Shown: positions 1-11,879 of the stretch, piece by piece
How the letters are laid out: every line of letters begins with the position of its first letter
How positions within the stretch are numbered: position 1 is the first letter of the stretch
Made by a program: the position numbers and the translations under genes
The notes under the pieces: model-generated
The model's input: the letters and a program-made list of their open reading frames with translations, nothing else
What the model was told of the DNA's origin: nothing
Databases searched by the model: none
Source of the DNA: Zanthoxylum bungeanum
Taxonomy: Eukaryota; Streptophyta; Magnoliopsida; Sapindales; Rutaceae
Assembly: GCA_019454045.1 (NCBI GenBank)
Contig: SKCR01034825.1
Coordinates: forward strand, 62,001-126,000
DNA length: 64,000 bases
Direction of reading: 5' to 3'

Positions 1-1892
1 GACGATTCTAAATTTAAAAACAAGTAAATAAAATTGTTCGAAAGTAGGTTTAAGAAAATTCAATATTAAAAAAACTATCTAGGGTTGTGATTCTTTCCAA
101 TATTATTTAAAGATGAAGTGGTTATCTTAAAGTTGGGTAATATATTGATTTATTAACCTGGAACACTAAATTATGTGAAAGCTTCTGTCGATGGTCAGAC
201 GCAAATACCCAGTTTAACCCAATTTAACCATATGTCTATGTCAACCAAATTATCTGGATTCATTAAGTTTAAGTTCCAATTATGGCTACCCCCGCCCGAC
301 AGGTATATGTCTATCCTGTAAGGAAATCTATTAAAGGGTTATCTATCCTCAAGGAAGATCGTGGGTTATTGAGTCTAAGGTTTTAAACTTAAAATCCATA
401 TGTCTAGTTCATTTTAAGTTTACCTAGTCAATTTTATTAGTGGCCAGTTAATAAAAAGCATTAAGATTAAGACTCAATAAATAAATCTTTATATTACCCA
501 AACTATAATCTAACCCCTTATAAACCGGTGATATTAGATTTCATCACAACCCTAAATAACTAACTTAGTTACAACACATAGTTAGGGCTGGTAAAAACTT
601 AAAAGACATAAAGTAAAATTACTAAAAAATAAATGCGGAAAAATAAATACAATAAAATAAAATGCTAAGGTAAAAGGAATTAACTTCTACTATTTACTAT
701 TTAGATATCTCCCATAATATAATATATATACTTGTGATAATTTTACCAACCAGCCATATAGGCGGTAACCTGATTAAGTCAAATTAAGTCCAACCAGCCA
801 TTAAGGCGGTAATATTTGTCCATAATCCAGTCATATAGGCGGAACTAAAATAAACCAGCCATAAAGGCGGAACCAAAATTAATCTGCCATATAGGCGGAA
901 CCAAAATTAACCTGCTATATAGGCGGAACCAAAATTAACCTGCCATATAGGTGGTAAGAAAATTTAATTACCAACCGACCATCTGGCGGTATCCTCATTA
1001 AGTTAGATTTAAAATAGTTTATATATTATATTAAAGGGAGATTAATCTAAATAACAATAGTAAAAGAATTACCTTTCACCCTAGCAGGGAGAAGTTACCT
1101 CCTCATGGTGAATAGTAAAAATTGTAAAAAGTAAAGAAAGTAAATTACTATTATTACAGAACGTAATTAAAATTAATTACAAAACTAAATTTTAAAGAAA
1201 CTAAGAAGAGAACTCCTTATTTACATCAGAGAATTTAGAGAGAATGGTACATCTAAAACTGAAACATCGAGCTGAATTTATAGGCCTCGGTAGGCCATGG
1301 GTGTCGCGACGCCAAGGGGTTGGGCGTCGTGACGCGCGTTGATTAGTGACACACGTTGCTTTGGCTTCTCGAGATCGTGACACGTGTCACTCTTATGTCG
1401 GCAGCTGAATTATTGATGTCGGCAACATGTGATGGCGACACATGTCCAGGCACACATTAGCGTGATTCGTTGAGATGTTGACACGTGGCAGGTGCATTTT
1501 AGCGTAGATGATGATTATCGGCATCTTATGATGATGACATGTGTCACGGTGCATGTTGGCGGATCGGCTGTGATGGTGACACGTGGCACGGCGCACATTA
1601 GCAAAGTCAACTTTTCAGATTCTGACTTGTGGACCCGGCGCACGTTATCAAGAACTCGGCGCACGTTAGGCGTCGCGACGCCAAGGGTTTGGGCGTCGCG
1701 ACGCGCCCAAATTACCAAAATGCCCTTTTTGCCAATTTTCACTTTTTGCTCCAAATCACCTCCAGAATGTCCTGAAACTTTATTTATCTACAAAATAACA
1801 CAAAACACATCAAAATATTCACAAAACTCAAGAAACTATACAAAATATTAAGTTTAATGAGTGGGAAATAGTGATATAAACACCACTCATCA
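1..1892 (-). repeat. Partial LTR of the LOG-element (B-type) family, truncated by the window edge
   Basis: In minus orientation this begins TGATGAGTGGTG at 1892 and runs out of the window at base 1. It shares blocks with the LTRs at 28717-38153 and 41935-44021: the start sequence, paired GCGTCGCGACGC palindromes (1670-1681, 1693-1704), CACGTG boxes (1381, 1482, 1580), a TATA-like box near 1271, the CCGCCTATATGG array, and the conserved stretch at 180-360. There is no polypurine tract just outside 1892, so any internal region would lie to the left of the window, or this is a solo LTR. Reading frames inside it are not real genes. Confidence 0.85.
745..985 (-). repeat. LTR-internal minisatellite, unit motif CCGCCTATATGGCTGGT
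   Basis: On the plus strand the motif reads ACCAGCCATATAGGCGG and recurs about eight times at spacings of roughly 28-50 bases, with small variants. The last unit, near 964-985, is more diverged. The homologous LTRs at 37177-37310 and 43045-43175 have only four units, so the array has expanded here or contracted there. Confidence 0.85.
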
Positions 1893-2191
1893 ATATTACA
1901 GTCATGCAATAATTTCAGGAAGAATTTTACCTCTTGGAAAAGATATTTAAGAAAAAAAAAAGAAAGCAAAAGATAATTCTACGAATAATGTAACGTTAAC
2001 ACAGTGCAGAAACAATAATGGTTAAGAAGGATTGTGAAGTTTAAATCATACCTCTCATCATGCTGTTGAAGATTTCTCATTGATGTCAATATTGATTTGC
2101 GGTTGATATTTGCAAAATTGTAGCCAACAACCTTTAGTATGGTTATGGCACAGTGCGTGCTTGCCGTGTTACTACCATTGTGAGTCAAAAC

Positions 2192-4632
2192 CTGTTAGGC
2201 TTGGTGTTCAGAGCGTTAATTCGGATCATATTTATGTCTAATACAAGAATACAAACAATTACTCGAACAATTCATTTTTCCATAATATTACGTATTTATG
2301 GTAACACCACTTATCTTTTATATACGTATTCGATCTAATTTCGATTAGATTGAAACTAAATCTAGTTTAGTGATATGTATATACTGGACAGAGACCCGAG
2401 GATTTACAACGTAATACGCAGTTACAACATAAGTTGTAATTGACATTAGGAAGTATCACTATAAGTTGTATATTCTCAAATAAAGTTTCTGATCAAGATT
2501 TATTGAGACACAGGTTAGTTAGTAAAATCCGCTGAGATCAATATATGTCGTATATCGAGACTTGATCCGATGATTTATCCCAATGAATCATGAGTCTTCG
2601 GATACTCTTATAGACATATAGGTGTTTATTCGATAAAAATTGAATGACTCACCGAAAATTTCCTAATATATGGTACACCAACGTCAATAGGAATCTTCTC
2701 GAGTCAAGTAGCATAGTGGTCCTTAGACTTGAGATACCATAGTAGATATATGAGTTATCTTTTACACTTTGATGACAGTCACGTCACCGACCTATTTAGG
2801 TCAGACCTCCGTCTGTTCTTTGGGTGTGGACGGATACTTATGATCTCTGGTGTGTATCAAGATAGAATCCGTCAGTCCTGTGTACATGGCATAGGTATTC
2901 TGCACGTGTTTGCGATCTATTAAATCCATGGCAGTGGTACACCGCGGAAGCGAGTTCCAAGTGTTATTTAGAGATCGTAAATTTATAAGTCGACTATATT
3001 ATACCTTAGGGATTTGACGTTCTCATTTATATCCCCGGTATAATATGGATAGTCTATGATAGAAGGATTATACGTATGCGATGACCCCAACTTGCATAGT
3101 TCAGTGAGATTATTTGTGGTCATCATAATTTACGAGTTGGTGAATTATGGACATTGGATTTAATTCTGTAAAGGATAAACCTGAACTTATAGAGTCTCAC
3201 AATATGAAGTGTACATGTTGAGCACTTGGGCAATACGTTATGAATAATACCGATTATTCATAATATTTTATTGGGTTAAATTAATTAATTCGAATCATTT
3301 AATCGGTAAACGAATTTACACATGACGAAATATTTTTTTAGTCGTTCTAATTTATATTTGTATTTGATATATAATTAGATTAGATACACATTAATTGACA
3401 AATTATTTGGTAACACATGTAAAGTAAATAACTATTGTCTTTATTAATGTAATATTGACTTTATACTATTTGACTCACATGTGTAAAACGTGAATTTTAT
3501 TTAATCTATAAATTATAATATGTGGTTAAATGTGATGCCCTGTGTCTTGTTTATTACCAAGTGTTTTTAATTTGATTAAATTGAATAATTATTTGACTAA
3601 AAATGCCCCCCTGTTCACGCCACTTTGCTTTTTAAAGGGGGTTGTCTTCTTTATTTGTTTTGTTTTTAATACTCAACCATTTCAAGAGCTCCCAAAAATG
3701 TGTTTTTAGAGATTGAAAGTGACGAGTTAAGAACAAAGTTGAAGAATTTTTGAATATTAAAAGTGGTTAAAAGCATGTGTAGACATATACTGAGTTAGAC
3801 TAAGGTAATTTGTGCTCAATTAGTTGTTGGACAACTTAGTTGTCATTCTAGAGTTCTTGTACCACTCTATAATAATCTACAATTGTTTTAGAGTTCTTCA
3901 TTTGTGGTGGCTTTGGTTTGGTGTTGGATTCATTGGATTGATCATGGGAAAATTGGATTTAAAGCATGATAAAGTGGTTGTTTCGTATTCTATTTCAGAC
4001 TTGGAATTTTCAGAATTTTTGTGATGAAAAATATATCATTTGGATGTGTATTGGGAGTTAGGATAATTTCCGGAAATTATTTCGGAGTAAAAATAAGTGA
4101 AAACGGTAAAAAAAAATGACGTTATCATGTGAGTTTTGAGCTTACCGGGTAACAGCTGCCCAAACAGTGAATTTGTCACTATTTAGGCAGCCCATGAATT
4201 GTCCAAATAATATTAGGGCTGACCTGGGTAGCCCCGTGTGGTCTCACTTGGTTGGTTTGACTAAAAATATATTTTATGCTATTTTACGGAAAATTATTTC
4301 GGTAAAAAATTCATAATATTCTCATTATTAATTAAGTCATTATTTGATATCAAATAATATGTTTATGTGAAATACAAATAAATTATAAATATCATATATC
4401 AGATAATTTATTCGGTAAATTTAAAATTTAAAATTTATGATTTCATCCGAACCGCGCATCCGCAACGGATAATCCCATCAAAACCTACAAGCAAATCAAT
4501 CTGAAAAATCAAATCCAGAAAGAATAAGAATACAAAAAATAGAAAAGTAAGTTTCTTTTCTTTAAAACTTTTGGCTAAAATAAGCAGCAAGTAAATTAAT
4601 ATAAAGGATGGCACATAACAAATCTCTTGTAC
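2192..4632. other. Intron 3 of the broken GGB gene, enlarged by unclassified LTR-like DNA
   Basis: This stretch lies between GGB exons 3 and 4. Its sequence from about 2340 to 4300 has the texture of a plant Copia-type LTR: many ATATATGTCGT-like words, a purine/AT-rich tail, and a polyA-signal-like end. I could not find paired TG/CA termini or a target duplication, and no frame carries a recognisable domain. It may be a diverged solo LTR; that is inference only. Confidence 0.35.
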
Positions 4633-5141
4633 CCCCATTATCATCTGGACGGAACTGAGAACTTCCAGAACCATGGAATCCATAGAATTCTCCTGCAGCC
4701 AATCAAAAATCTCTATTACACAGTAACTTTCCTTTTGATAGCTAAGTGAATATTAACCATGCATGATACTTAAACCAGTGCAAGCCTACCGCTCAAGGCA
4801 ATCAAATAAAATTTCATATGAAATCATATGTTAACATAACCATGAAGCATCAACAGAAACTATAGACTCAAGGCAATCAAATAAAATTTCATAAGCGAGC
4901 AAGGTCATACCAATATTGGTCAGGTCAGCTTTATTACTTGTGTGAGCTTGCAGTGACAAAAACCCAACCTGACACTGCATCCTTGTCAACCTGGTACTAA
5001 AATATGTACATAACATCAAAACTCTGATTCTTTAGTAAAAAAAGATTTGAGAATAATTAAGGTAAATGCAGACTTCCCCCTCAGGCCTAAACACAAGCTG
5101 ATCTCCACAGTGTTAAGTTCATTAGACACCTCCCCCAAAGA

Positions 5142-7912
5142 TAGACCCGGCCAAGATTCCTGTTCCGAGCCGGAACTGAACCGGAACCGAATATAACCGG
5201 TTTACCCTAACCGAACCGGCTGGAACCGAACGGTTCCTACGGTTCCAACCGGAACCGTTTGGTTCTGGTTGGAACCGGGGGCTCCCTACCCCAATGGTAA
5301 ACAAAAAAAAATTTGGGGATTTCCCAAATTATCCCTAATAACATTAATAAAACGGCTAATTTTAGGGGTATTTTAGGTATCACAAAAATATTCTTAAAAT
5401 GTATAAATAATGGTCATTTTTCATTATTTCAACACACCAATTTCTCAATTCTCAATTCATACAATTCTCTCATTCTCAATTCTCTCATCTACAATTACAA
5501 TTTATCATTCTTAATTCTCTAATTTTTTAAAATTTCTTAAACAACAAATGGCAAGCTCATCTGAGAACACAATGTCAAATGTGTCAACCCAAGAGAACGG
5601 CCCTAGTATCGGTTCACGGAGAAAAGAAGTTAAGTCTCATTCCTCGGATGTTTTCAAAATTCATTTTCATTTAATCGATATTGCAAATGAAGGTTCAAGA
5701 GCAGTATGCAACCATTGTAGAGTTTCTTACAAATTTACTGGTGGATATAGCAATATGATCAAGCACCTGGAAAGACATCATGCCGTTGAGCTTGAACTTG
5801 ATACGACGCAAACTCAAATGGTCAGGTACACATCATCTAGTAGATGTACAAGTTCTTTAAATTTATTTAAATATTCTGATGCTAAAAATAGAGAAAAATT
5901 TACTAAATTAACTTGTATGACACATCTTTCTTTAAGTTTTGGTGAAAAACTTTCAATGCTTTAAATCATGCTGCTTGTAAAATGACTCGAAATACAACAA
6001 AACGTCAAATTTTTAAATTATACAAAGATGGTAAAATTATTTTAAATGAAACATTTAGAGATATTAAAGATCGTCTTTCTATTTGTTCTGATATTTGGAG
6101 TGACCATTGGCGAACACACTCATACATGGGTGTGACTTGTCATTGGATTGATGCATCATGGAACATGCAAAAATGACTTATTGCATTTAAAGTTTTTGAT
6201 GAACAACATACTGCACAAAATATTTATAGAATGATGAAAGTAATTTTTGATGAATATGGTTTATTAGGTAAAATTTTAACAATTGGATTTGATAATGCAT
6301 CTGTAAATACTGCATCAATCACCGATTTAATAGAAATATGTGAACCAAATTTAGGGGGTCGATTTTTTCATGTTCGTTGCACATGTCATGTCCTTAATTT
6401 ATGTGTTCAATATGGTTTGGAAAAGTTATCACATTTCATTGATCTTATTAAGAAAACCTTTAATTATATTTCGTCATATTCTCAAGTTAGAAAAGAAGAG
6501 CCAAGTTTTGTAAATTAAATGGTATTAAACCGATAAAATTTTCACAAGATGTACCAATACGTTAGAATTCAACTTATTTTCTTTTATGTCAAGCTTTGCA
6601 ATACAAAAATACATTATGTAGTTTTTTTTCTCAACATATCACACTTTTTCCTAGTCAATGAGAAATTTGTGATAAAAATTTTAGAAATTTTAAAAGTTTT
6701 TAATGATGCTACAAATATTTTTAGCAGAGTTTATTATCCTACATCACATTTATTTATTCTTGAAAGTTTAAATATTGTTGGTACTCTCGATGAGCATGTT
6801 GAAAGTCTTGATCCTAATGATATTGTTTTATTTGAAGCTATTAATGTTATAAAATGAAAATAGTTGCATTATTTTAGAGACATTCATTTACTTTATCTTA
6901 TTGTTGTTGTTTTTTATCCTAGATTTAAATTAGAAGGTTTGAATAGTACTTTACAAGCTTACTATGAATATTTAGGAATATTATATGAAATTAATATTAC
7001 AAGAATAATAGCTAAAATAAAAATTAATTTAATAGAGTTATTTAATGATTATATTAAAAGATATAACTTACAATCAGTAGGACAATCTAGTAGTAGCGAA
7101 TATGTAATGCAAACAAGACTTAGCGCAGGTGATCGTTGGTTATTACAACGAAATAAAAAACATAGGGATAACAGGACTAATAACCCGGAATTAGATAATT
7201 ATTTATCTAAAAATTTCGAGTTTTCAACTGAAAGTTTAGTTAGTAAAAATTTCCAAATCTTTGAATGGTGGAACCGACATCAAAATGTATATCTTGTATT
7301 ATCAATTATTGCTAAAGAGATATTGACAGCACATGTTTCCACTGTTGCGGTTGAGCAAGCCTTCAGCATGAGAGGCAATATATTGGAAGTTAGACGGTCT
7401 TCATTACATCCAAGCACTCTAGAAGCAACAACATGTGTGGATGATTGGACCCGAGCTGATCTGAGGCAACAAGAAGATGCCCCCGATGAATTTGAAGATT
7501 TGTTCGACAATGCATCTGCAAGTGCAAGCGGAACTGGAGCTGAAGGATCAACATGCACTGATAATGATAATTGATAATTAAAGAATTGTAAAATTACAAT
7601 GGGAAAATATTTTTAAAATGTAATTAAAATACGTGAGCTTTGATTCCTTTCACCCTTGGAGGATACGTATGCAACTTAAGTTTTTAAAAATTTAAGTTCA
7701 AGCTCTTTAATTTAATAATTTAATTTTTAATTTTTTTAGACAATAATTTTATTTTTAATTTAATGTAATTATGTAAGTTTATTATATAAATTCAAATTCA
7801 TAATTTTAAATTAAATTAATTTTTCAATCTCAATTTTTTACTTTAAAAAGAGTAAAAAAACCCGAATATAACTGGTATCGGAACCGGAACCGGAACCGAA
7901 CAACCAGGTCTA
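5142..7912 (+). mobile_element. hAT DNA transposon (Ac/Tam3-like), 2.77 kb, with perfect 8-bp target duplication
   Basis: The ends are TAGACCCGG (left) and, on the other strand, TAGACCTGG (right). Flanking bases 5134-5141 and 7913-7920 are both CCCAAAGA, an 8-bp duplication as expected for hAT. Subterminal DNA is packed with copies of GGAACCG/CGGTTCC (5150-5285 and 7875-7905), the usual place for transposase binding repeats. A decayed transposase frame fills the centre. It is inserted in intron 1 of the GGB gene. Confidence 0.93.
5548..7574 (+). pseudogene. hAT transposase, decayed
   Basis: The ATG at 5548 opens a serine-rich N-terminus followed by a BED-type zinc finger (C-X2-C in AVCNHCRVSYK, then H-X4-H in HLERHH). 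Later pieces carry the catalytic-core neighbourhood (SDIWSDHW, FDNASVNTAS, and CTCHVLNLCVQ, the conserved CxxH-like block). The C-terminal hAT dimerisation domain is at about 7190-7440 (ELDNYLS, EWWNRHQ, STVAVEQAFS). Several stops and frame changes (after 5964, 6176, 6518 and 6857) break it into at least five fragments, so it cannot make an intact transposase. The C-terminal segment from 6864 to 7574 is the longest open part. Confidence 0.9.
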
Positions 7913-7920
7913 CCCAAAGA

Positions 7921-9177
7921 TACTTTGAAATATCTTATAAAATTTCCTTCACTTGTTGATATTTATTTCAAAAAACAACCTTCCTTAAGTAATTATTTTT
8001 ATTTAAACAGTACTAGAAGGGAGGTCAGCAACCCAAAAATGATCAGACAATAATAAGTTGGATGACAGAAATCCCCAATGGGATGAGGGTTCTCGGGGAT
8101 CTTCCCCAATTGGGAAGGAGATCGAGGATGAAAAATTAAAAAAAGTAACATCGAGGACGAGAGTAGGAAAAATTCAATATCAATTTCTTATTCGGGAAGG
8201 GGACGGGGATTAGGTAAAACCTCATCCTCATCCCCTCCCCATTACCCAATTAAGTTTTAATTTATTTATTTTTAATTTTTTAATAAATATATTCAAATTT
8301 CTATTTACAATTTTATATAGGTGTAAATAAAAAAAAAATCTTGATATTTATAAAAATATATAAATTATAAATAGTATAAGAGCTAAAATGAAATAATTAT
8401 ATATATATATATATAATCAATCTTTAATGAGAGATCCATCATTTTATTAAGTTATGGACTAAATAAAAAGACTGAAAATATAAATGTTAATCTAATATAT
8501 AAATTGTGATTTGTGTAATAGATATTATCAATTTTTTGAATATTTATTCTTGATTTTTGGATAAAGTAATAGTTTAACTAATATATTTTTCAATAACTTA
8601 AATTTAATTTTTTTTTTTTAAATTTATTTATTATTCAGGGTTCGGGGACCCTCGGTGATCCCATTTTATTATTCGGGGATCCTCATCTCTTTCCCTAAAA
8701 TAATTACAAGAAAACAAAAACAACTAAAGATTATCGAAGATGAATACGAGAATGTCAATCCTCTCCCATTCCCTTCACACACAATACTATATCGGAGCCA
8801 GTTTTATAATTATTGGCAAATTAATAAAATTCTTGCAGCATTTAGCAGAAATTCATTTCTAAAGAAGCGTTATTGAACATATACAGCGTTAAGGGCTATA
8901 AAATTGAGCTAAATTTTATTTTCTTAAAAATTCTAGATTATACTATTTGCAAACAACAACAGATCTAAATTTTTGAAAACATATGCAAAATTTGAAATTT
9001 TCCCGTAACCAAACAAAAATGCAATCTTCCAACAAAGCACTAACCAAAGAAACATAACTGAACAAATATGACGTTAAAAATTAAAAAATTGCGCCAAAAT
9101 TTTCTTTTATCTGCTTAAAAGATTTCCCACATTTTCGCGGGAAATTAAAAGAGGGGTAAGAAGGTAAATATACGTAC
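7921..9177. other. Remainder of GGB intron 1; possible small hAT-like insertion
   Basis: This is AT-rich DNA without a supported gene. Between about 8050 and 8695 both flanks carry GGGGATC-type words in opposing orientation (TCTCGGGGATC near 8090, TTCGGGGATCCTCATCTC near 8672). That resembles a non-autonomous hAT element ending AGAGATGGGGATC, but I found no matching 8-bp duplication. A short (AT)n run lies at 8399-8415. Confidence 0.35.
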
Positions 9178-9293
9178 GCGATCCAAGGCGTGGAGAAGGT
9201 GAAGGGCGGAGATGGCGAAGTGAGCGAGAGTGATGCGGGTTGATCTCGTGGTAATTGAATATTTTTTGTTCTTCCAATTGGACTGAAAGATAT

Positions 9294-10217
9294 TGACGGG
9301 TGATTTTCGTACCAGGGGCAGTTTCGAGATAACTCTCCCGAGATAATTTTCCTTCAACCGTGAATTTGTTTGGTTATGGGGGATCAAAATCAAATTTAAC
9401 AAAAGACAAATCAACACAAGATCGACAAGAGGGTTTTACGTGGTTCGGCGGAGCAAGTCCAGCTTACGTCCACAGGCACAAAGTGGGGTGTTACTTTTAT
9501 TACCAAAACCGACTCGGCCGACTCGTTTTCAAGGATGGTCTAATGAAAACCGAGCTGTTTGCTTACGGTGTTTTACAAGTAGTGCTTTGAATGAGATTTT
9601 TTCAAACCAACACATACAAATGAGACTACTCTCTCTTTATATACTAAGAGAAATAGAAATTGTTCTCATGTTGCTGTGACGTCAGCCACACGGATTTTCG
9701 GTTGATTGATGGGCTCTCTGCCCCAATTGCCTCGTCGAAAGCAATCATGTCATCTGACATCCTGTCACATCACGTCGTTTTTTACACTGCCACATACCAT
9801 AATAATGATGTCGGCCTGTAAAGAGCTCCAAACAGTGGTGTTTGCCAGAGGGAAAAGTCCAAACTACCATGTTCACATATCGGTGGTCTAGAGGTCGGCT
9901 AGATAATCTTCCGAACAGTAAAAGATACTGCCGACCTGACCCGGAATATCTGAGCCATCCATTTCATCACATAAGGTGAATCAGAGCTGAACCGAGCTAC
10001 CGGTCTACTGTGGCTCGGCTATGATGTTGTCGGCTTCTGTGATCTGTACAATGATATTTTCTCTGGTCGGCCATATCCGGGAAACTTAGTCTGAACTCTC
10101 TTCTTGGCTGAGGAACAAACCAAATCTTCTGAACATTTGATCCTCTAAAAAGGAAAATCACATCTATGCCCTTGCCGAACTGTTCACATACCTTAGTCAC
10201 AAAAATCACCATCAACA
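9294..10217 (-). repeat. 3' LTR of element E
   Basis: This is about 924 bp with TG...CA ends when read on the minus strand, and it is collinear with 11880-12757. It retains an insert around 9490-9540 (the part reading CCAAAACCGACTCGG) that the other LTR lacks. A TATATAAAG box lies on the minus strand near 9637-9650. Confidence 0.9.
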
Positions 10218-10759
10218 TATGTCCCCTAGTTCTCGGTTTCAACGAGTGTACGAGTTGGTACCAGGAACTACAAAATATGAAGTATGCTGATCACCTAGTG
10301 GGCGGTCGGCTGTGGGAGCCATAGAGTAAACTGCCTCGGCTACCAATCGGGTCGTCCCCGATATCTTCATGTGCTCAGTCACTGAGGATTCTGATGCTTA
10401 TCCATTGGGACGATGTTCTGAACCCATGTCGATGATGATCCACTCGGTGAGACGCAACCCGACCCCGGGCTAGCAGAGTACTTGGCTCCGAGGGAATGTT
10501 ACCTCCCCAGACCAACTGAGAACTGGCCATGGAGGAGATGCTCCGACCCCATGCCGATGATAAGCCTCTCGGTGGCACGTAACCCGACCCCGAGGTAGCA
10601 GAAGACTCGGCTCCGAGGGAATGTTACCTCCTGGACCATTTGAGAGCTGGTCATTAGGGAGATGCTATGACCCCATGGCAATGATAAGCCTCTCGGTGGG
10701 ACGTAACCCGACCCCGAGGTAGTGGAACAAATAGCCTCGGCGGAATTAATCCAGCCCCG

Positions 10760-11430
10760 AGTTGGTGGAACAAATCGGCCTCGGCGGTACGAAAGCAGAC
10801 CCGAGCCATAACACACATGGCTTCGGCGGTACTAAAGCAGACCCGAGCCATCAAACACATCGGCCTCGGCGGTACGAAAGCAGACCCGAGCCATCAAATA
10901 CATCGGCCTCGGCGGTACGAAAGCAGACCCGAGCCATCAAACACATCGATTTCAGCGGTACTAAAGCAGACCTGAGCCATCAAACACATCGGTCTCGGCG
11001 GTACTAAATCAGACCCGAGTCATGCAACACATCAGCCTCGGCGATACTAAAGCAGACCCGAGCCATCAAACACATCGGCCTCGGCGGTACTAAAGCAGAC
11101 CTGAGCCATAAAACAAATCAAACAAATCGGACTCGGCGGCACGAAAGCAAACCCGAGCCATAAAACAAATCAGACTCGGCGATACGAAAGCAGACCCGGG
11201 CCATAAAACAAATCAAAACACATCGGACTCGGCGGTACGAAAGCAGACCCGAGCCATAAAACAAATCAAAACAAATAGGACTCGGGGTACGAAAGCAGAC
11301 CCGAGCCATAAAACAAATCAAAATAGATCGGACTCGGCGGTATGAAAGTATATCCGAGCCATAAAACAAATCAAACAAATCGGACTCGGCGGTACGAAAG
11401 CAGACCCGAGCCATAAAACAAATCTTGGCC
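10760..11430 (-). repeat. Tandem array, ~45-bp unit, inside element E
   Basis: About 14 units read on the plus strand as a core GCAGACCCGAGCCAT followed by CGGCCTCGGCGGTACGAAA-like sequence, with spacings of about 44-52 bases and point variation. The preceding segment, 10440-10750, holds three longer units (AACCCGACCCCGAGG) related to the repeats of element D at 20760-20960 and 21795-22140. It is non-coding and sits between the lost pol and the 3' LTR, where Tat-type elements often carry repeats. Confidence 0.88.
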
Positions 11431-11522
11431 ACTATGTGGGCCATAATGAACAAGCATAAACAAATGTTTATTTAAGAAAGAAGAAATCTTGTCACATTCT
11501 TGGGATCTACTGCTGACAAGAT

Positions 11523-11825
11523 CTATTCCGTGAAGGGGGAGCCTGTTTCTCCGTCCTGACCATATCTTTTATCTACCTTCATATTTTCTTCCCACTTTCT
11601 CATTTCTTTCCTGAACCAGTCCTTCAACCTTTCATCGTTCATCTTTTCCAGCCTTTCCAGTTTTTCCATCATGGCCTTCATGGAGGCCTGGTTCGTCTCC
11701 CTTTCCTTTCTCATGCTTTGACCAGCTTCCGCTCGCTCCCTTTTTCTTTCCTATAATTCTTTCATTTTCTCTATCCACTTTGTTGTTGAACTCTCCGACG
11801 ATCTATGGTTCCTGTCTTTTGCCAT
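11523..11825 (-). pseudogene. gag N-terminal remnant of element E
   Basis: The ATG at 11825 starts MAKDRNHRSSESSTTKWIEK, which aligns with the start of the gag in element D (MAEGGNHQSSGNSAADWMEK). An in-frame TAG follows after about 25 codons. The frame then continues as a charged coiled-coil-like stretch (MMEKLERLEK) to a stop at 11523. The rest of gag and all of pol are missing. Confidence 0.7.
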
Positions 11826-11855
11826 CGTCTCACTACGCAAGCTGCTTTTTGTTCT

Positions 11856-11874
11856 TTCCCCACAGACGGCGCCA
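11856..11874 (-). other. Primer-binding site of element E
   Basis: On the minus strand it reads TGGCGCCGTCTGTGGGGAA, five bases inside the 5' LTR. It is identical over this length to the site in element D (18451-18468) and typical of plant Tat/Ogre-like gypsy elements. Confidence 0.85.
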
Positions 11875-11879
11875 ACTGT

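Larger units (their letters stand above)
2052..9288 (-). pseudogene. GGB: Protein geranylgeranyltransferase type I beta subunit, broken gene (exons 1-4)
   Basis: Four minus-strand exons match the plant GGTase-I beta subunit in order. They are 9178-9288 (contains ITLAHFAISALHLLHALDR), 4911-4990 (VDKDAVSGWV, then LSLQAHTSNKADLTNI), 4633-4692 (GEFYGFHGSGSSQF) and 2052-2191 (VLTHNGSNTAS, then LQQHDE). GT/AG borders are visible: 9177 GTACGT, 4990/4991 CAG, 4910 GTATGA, 4692/4693 CAG, 2191/2192 CAG and 2051 GTATGA. The enzyme attaches geranylgeranyl to C-terminal CaaL proteins; the beta subunit binds Zn and lipid. It is broken here: exon 1 is cut by a gypsy element (TSD GATAT), exon 2 needs a one-base change to stay in frame, the exon 3/4 junction is off phase, and the later exons are outside the window beyond an LTR. 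Family assignment is confident; loss of function is inferred. Confidence 0.85.

Noticed and set aside
745..985. CRISPR-like regularly spaced repeats
   Set aside because: Units are imperfect, spacers are similar to each other rather than unique, and the array is part of a plant LTR.
1492..1851. 119-codon open frame in the first LTR
   Set aside because: It spans palindromes and G-box words of the LTR, shows no domain, and is not conserved as a frame in the sister LTRs.
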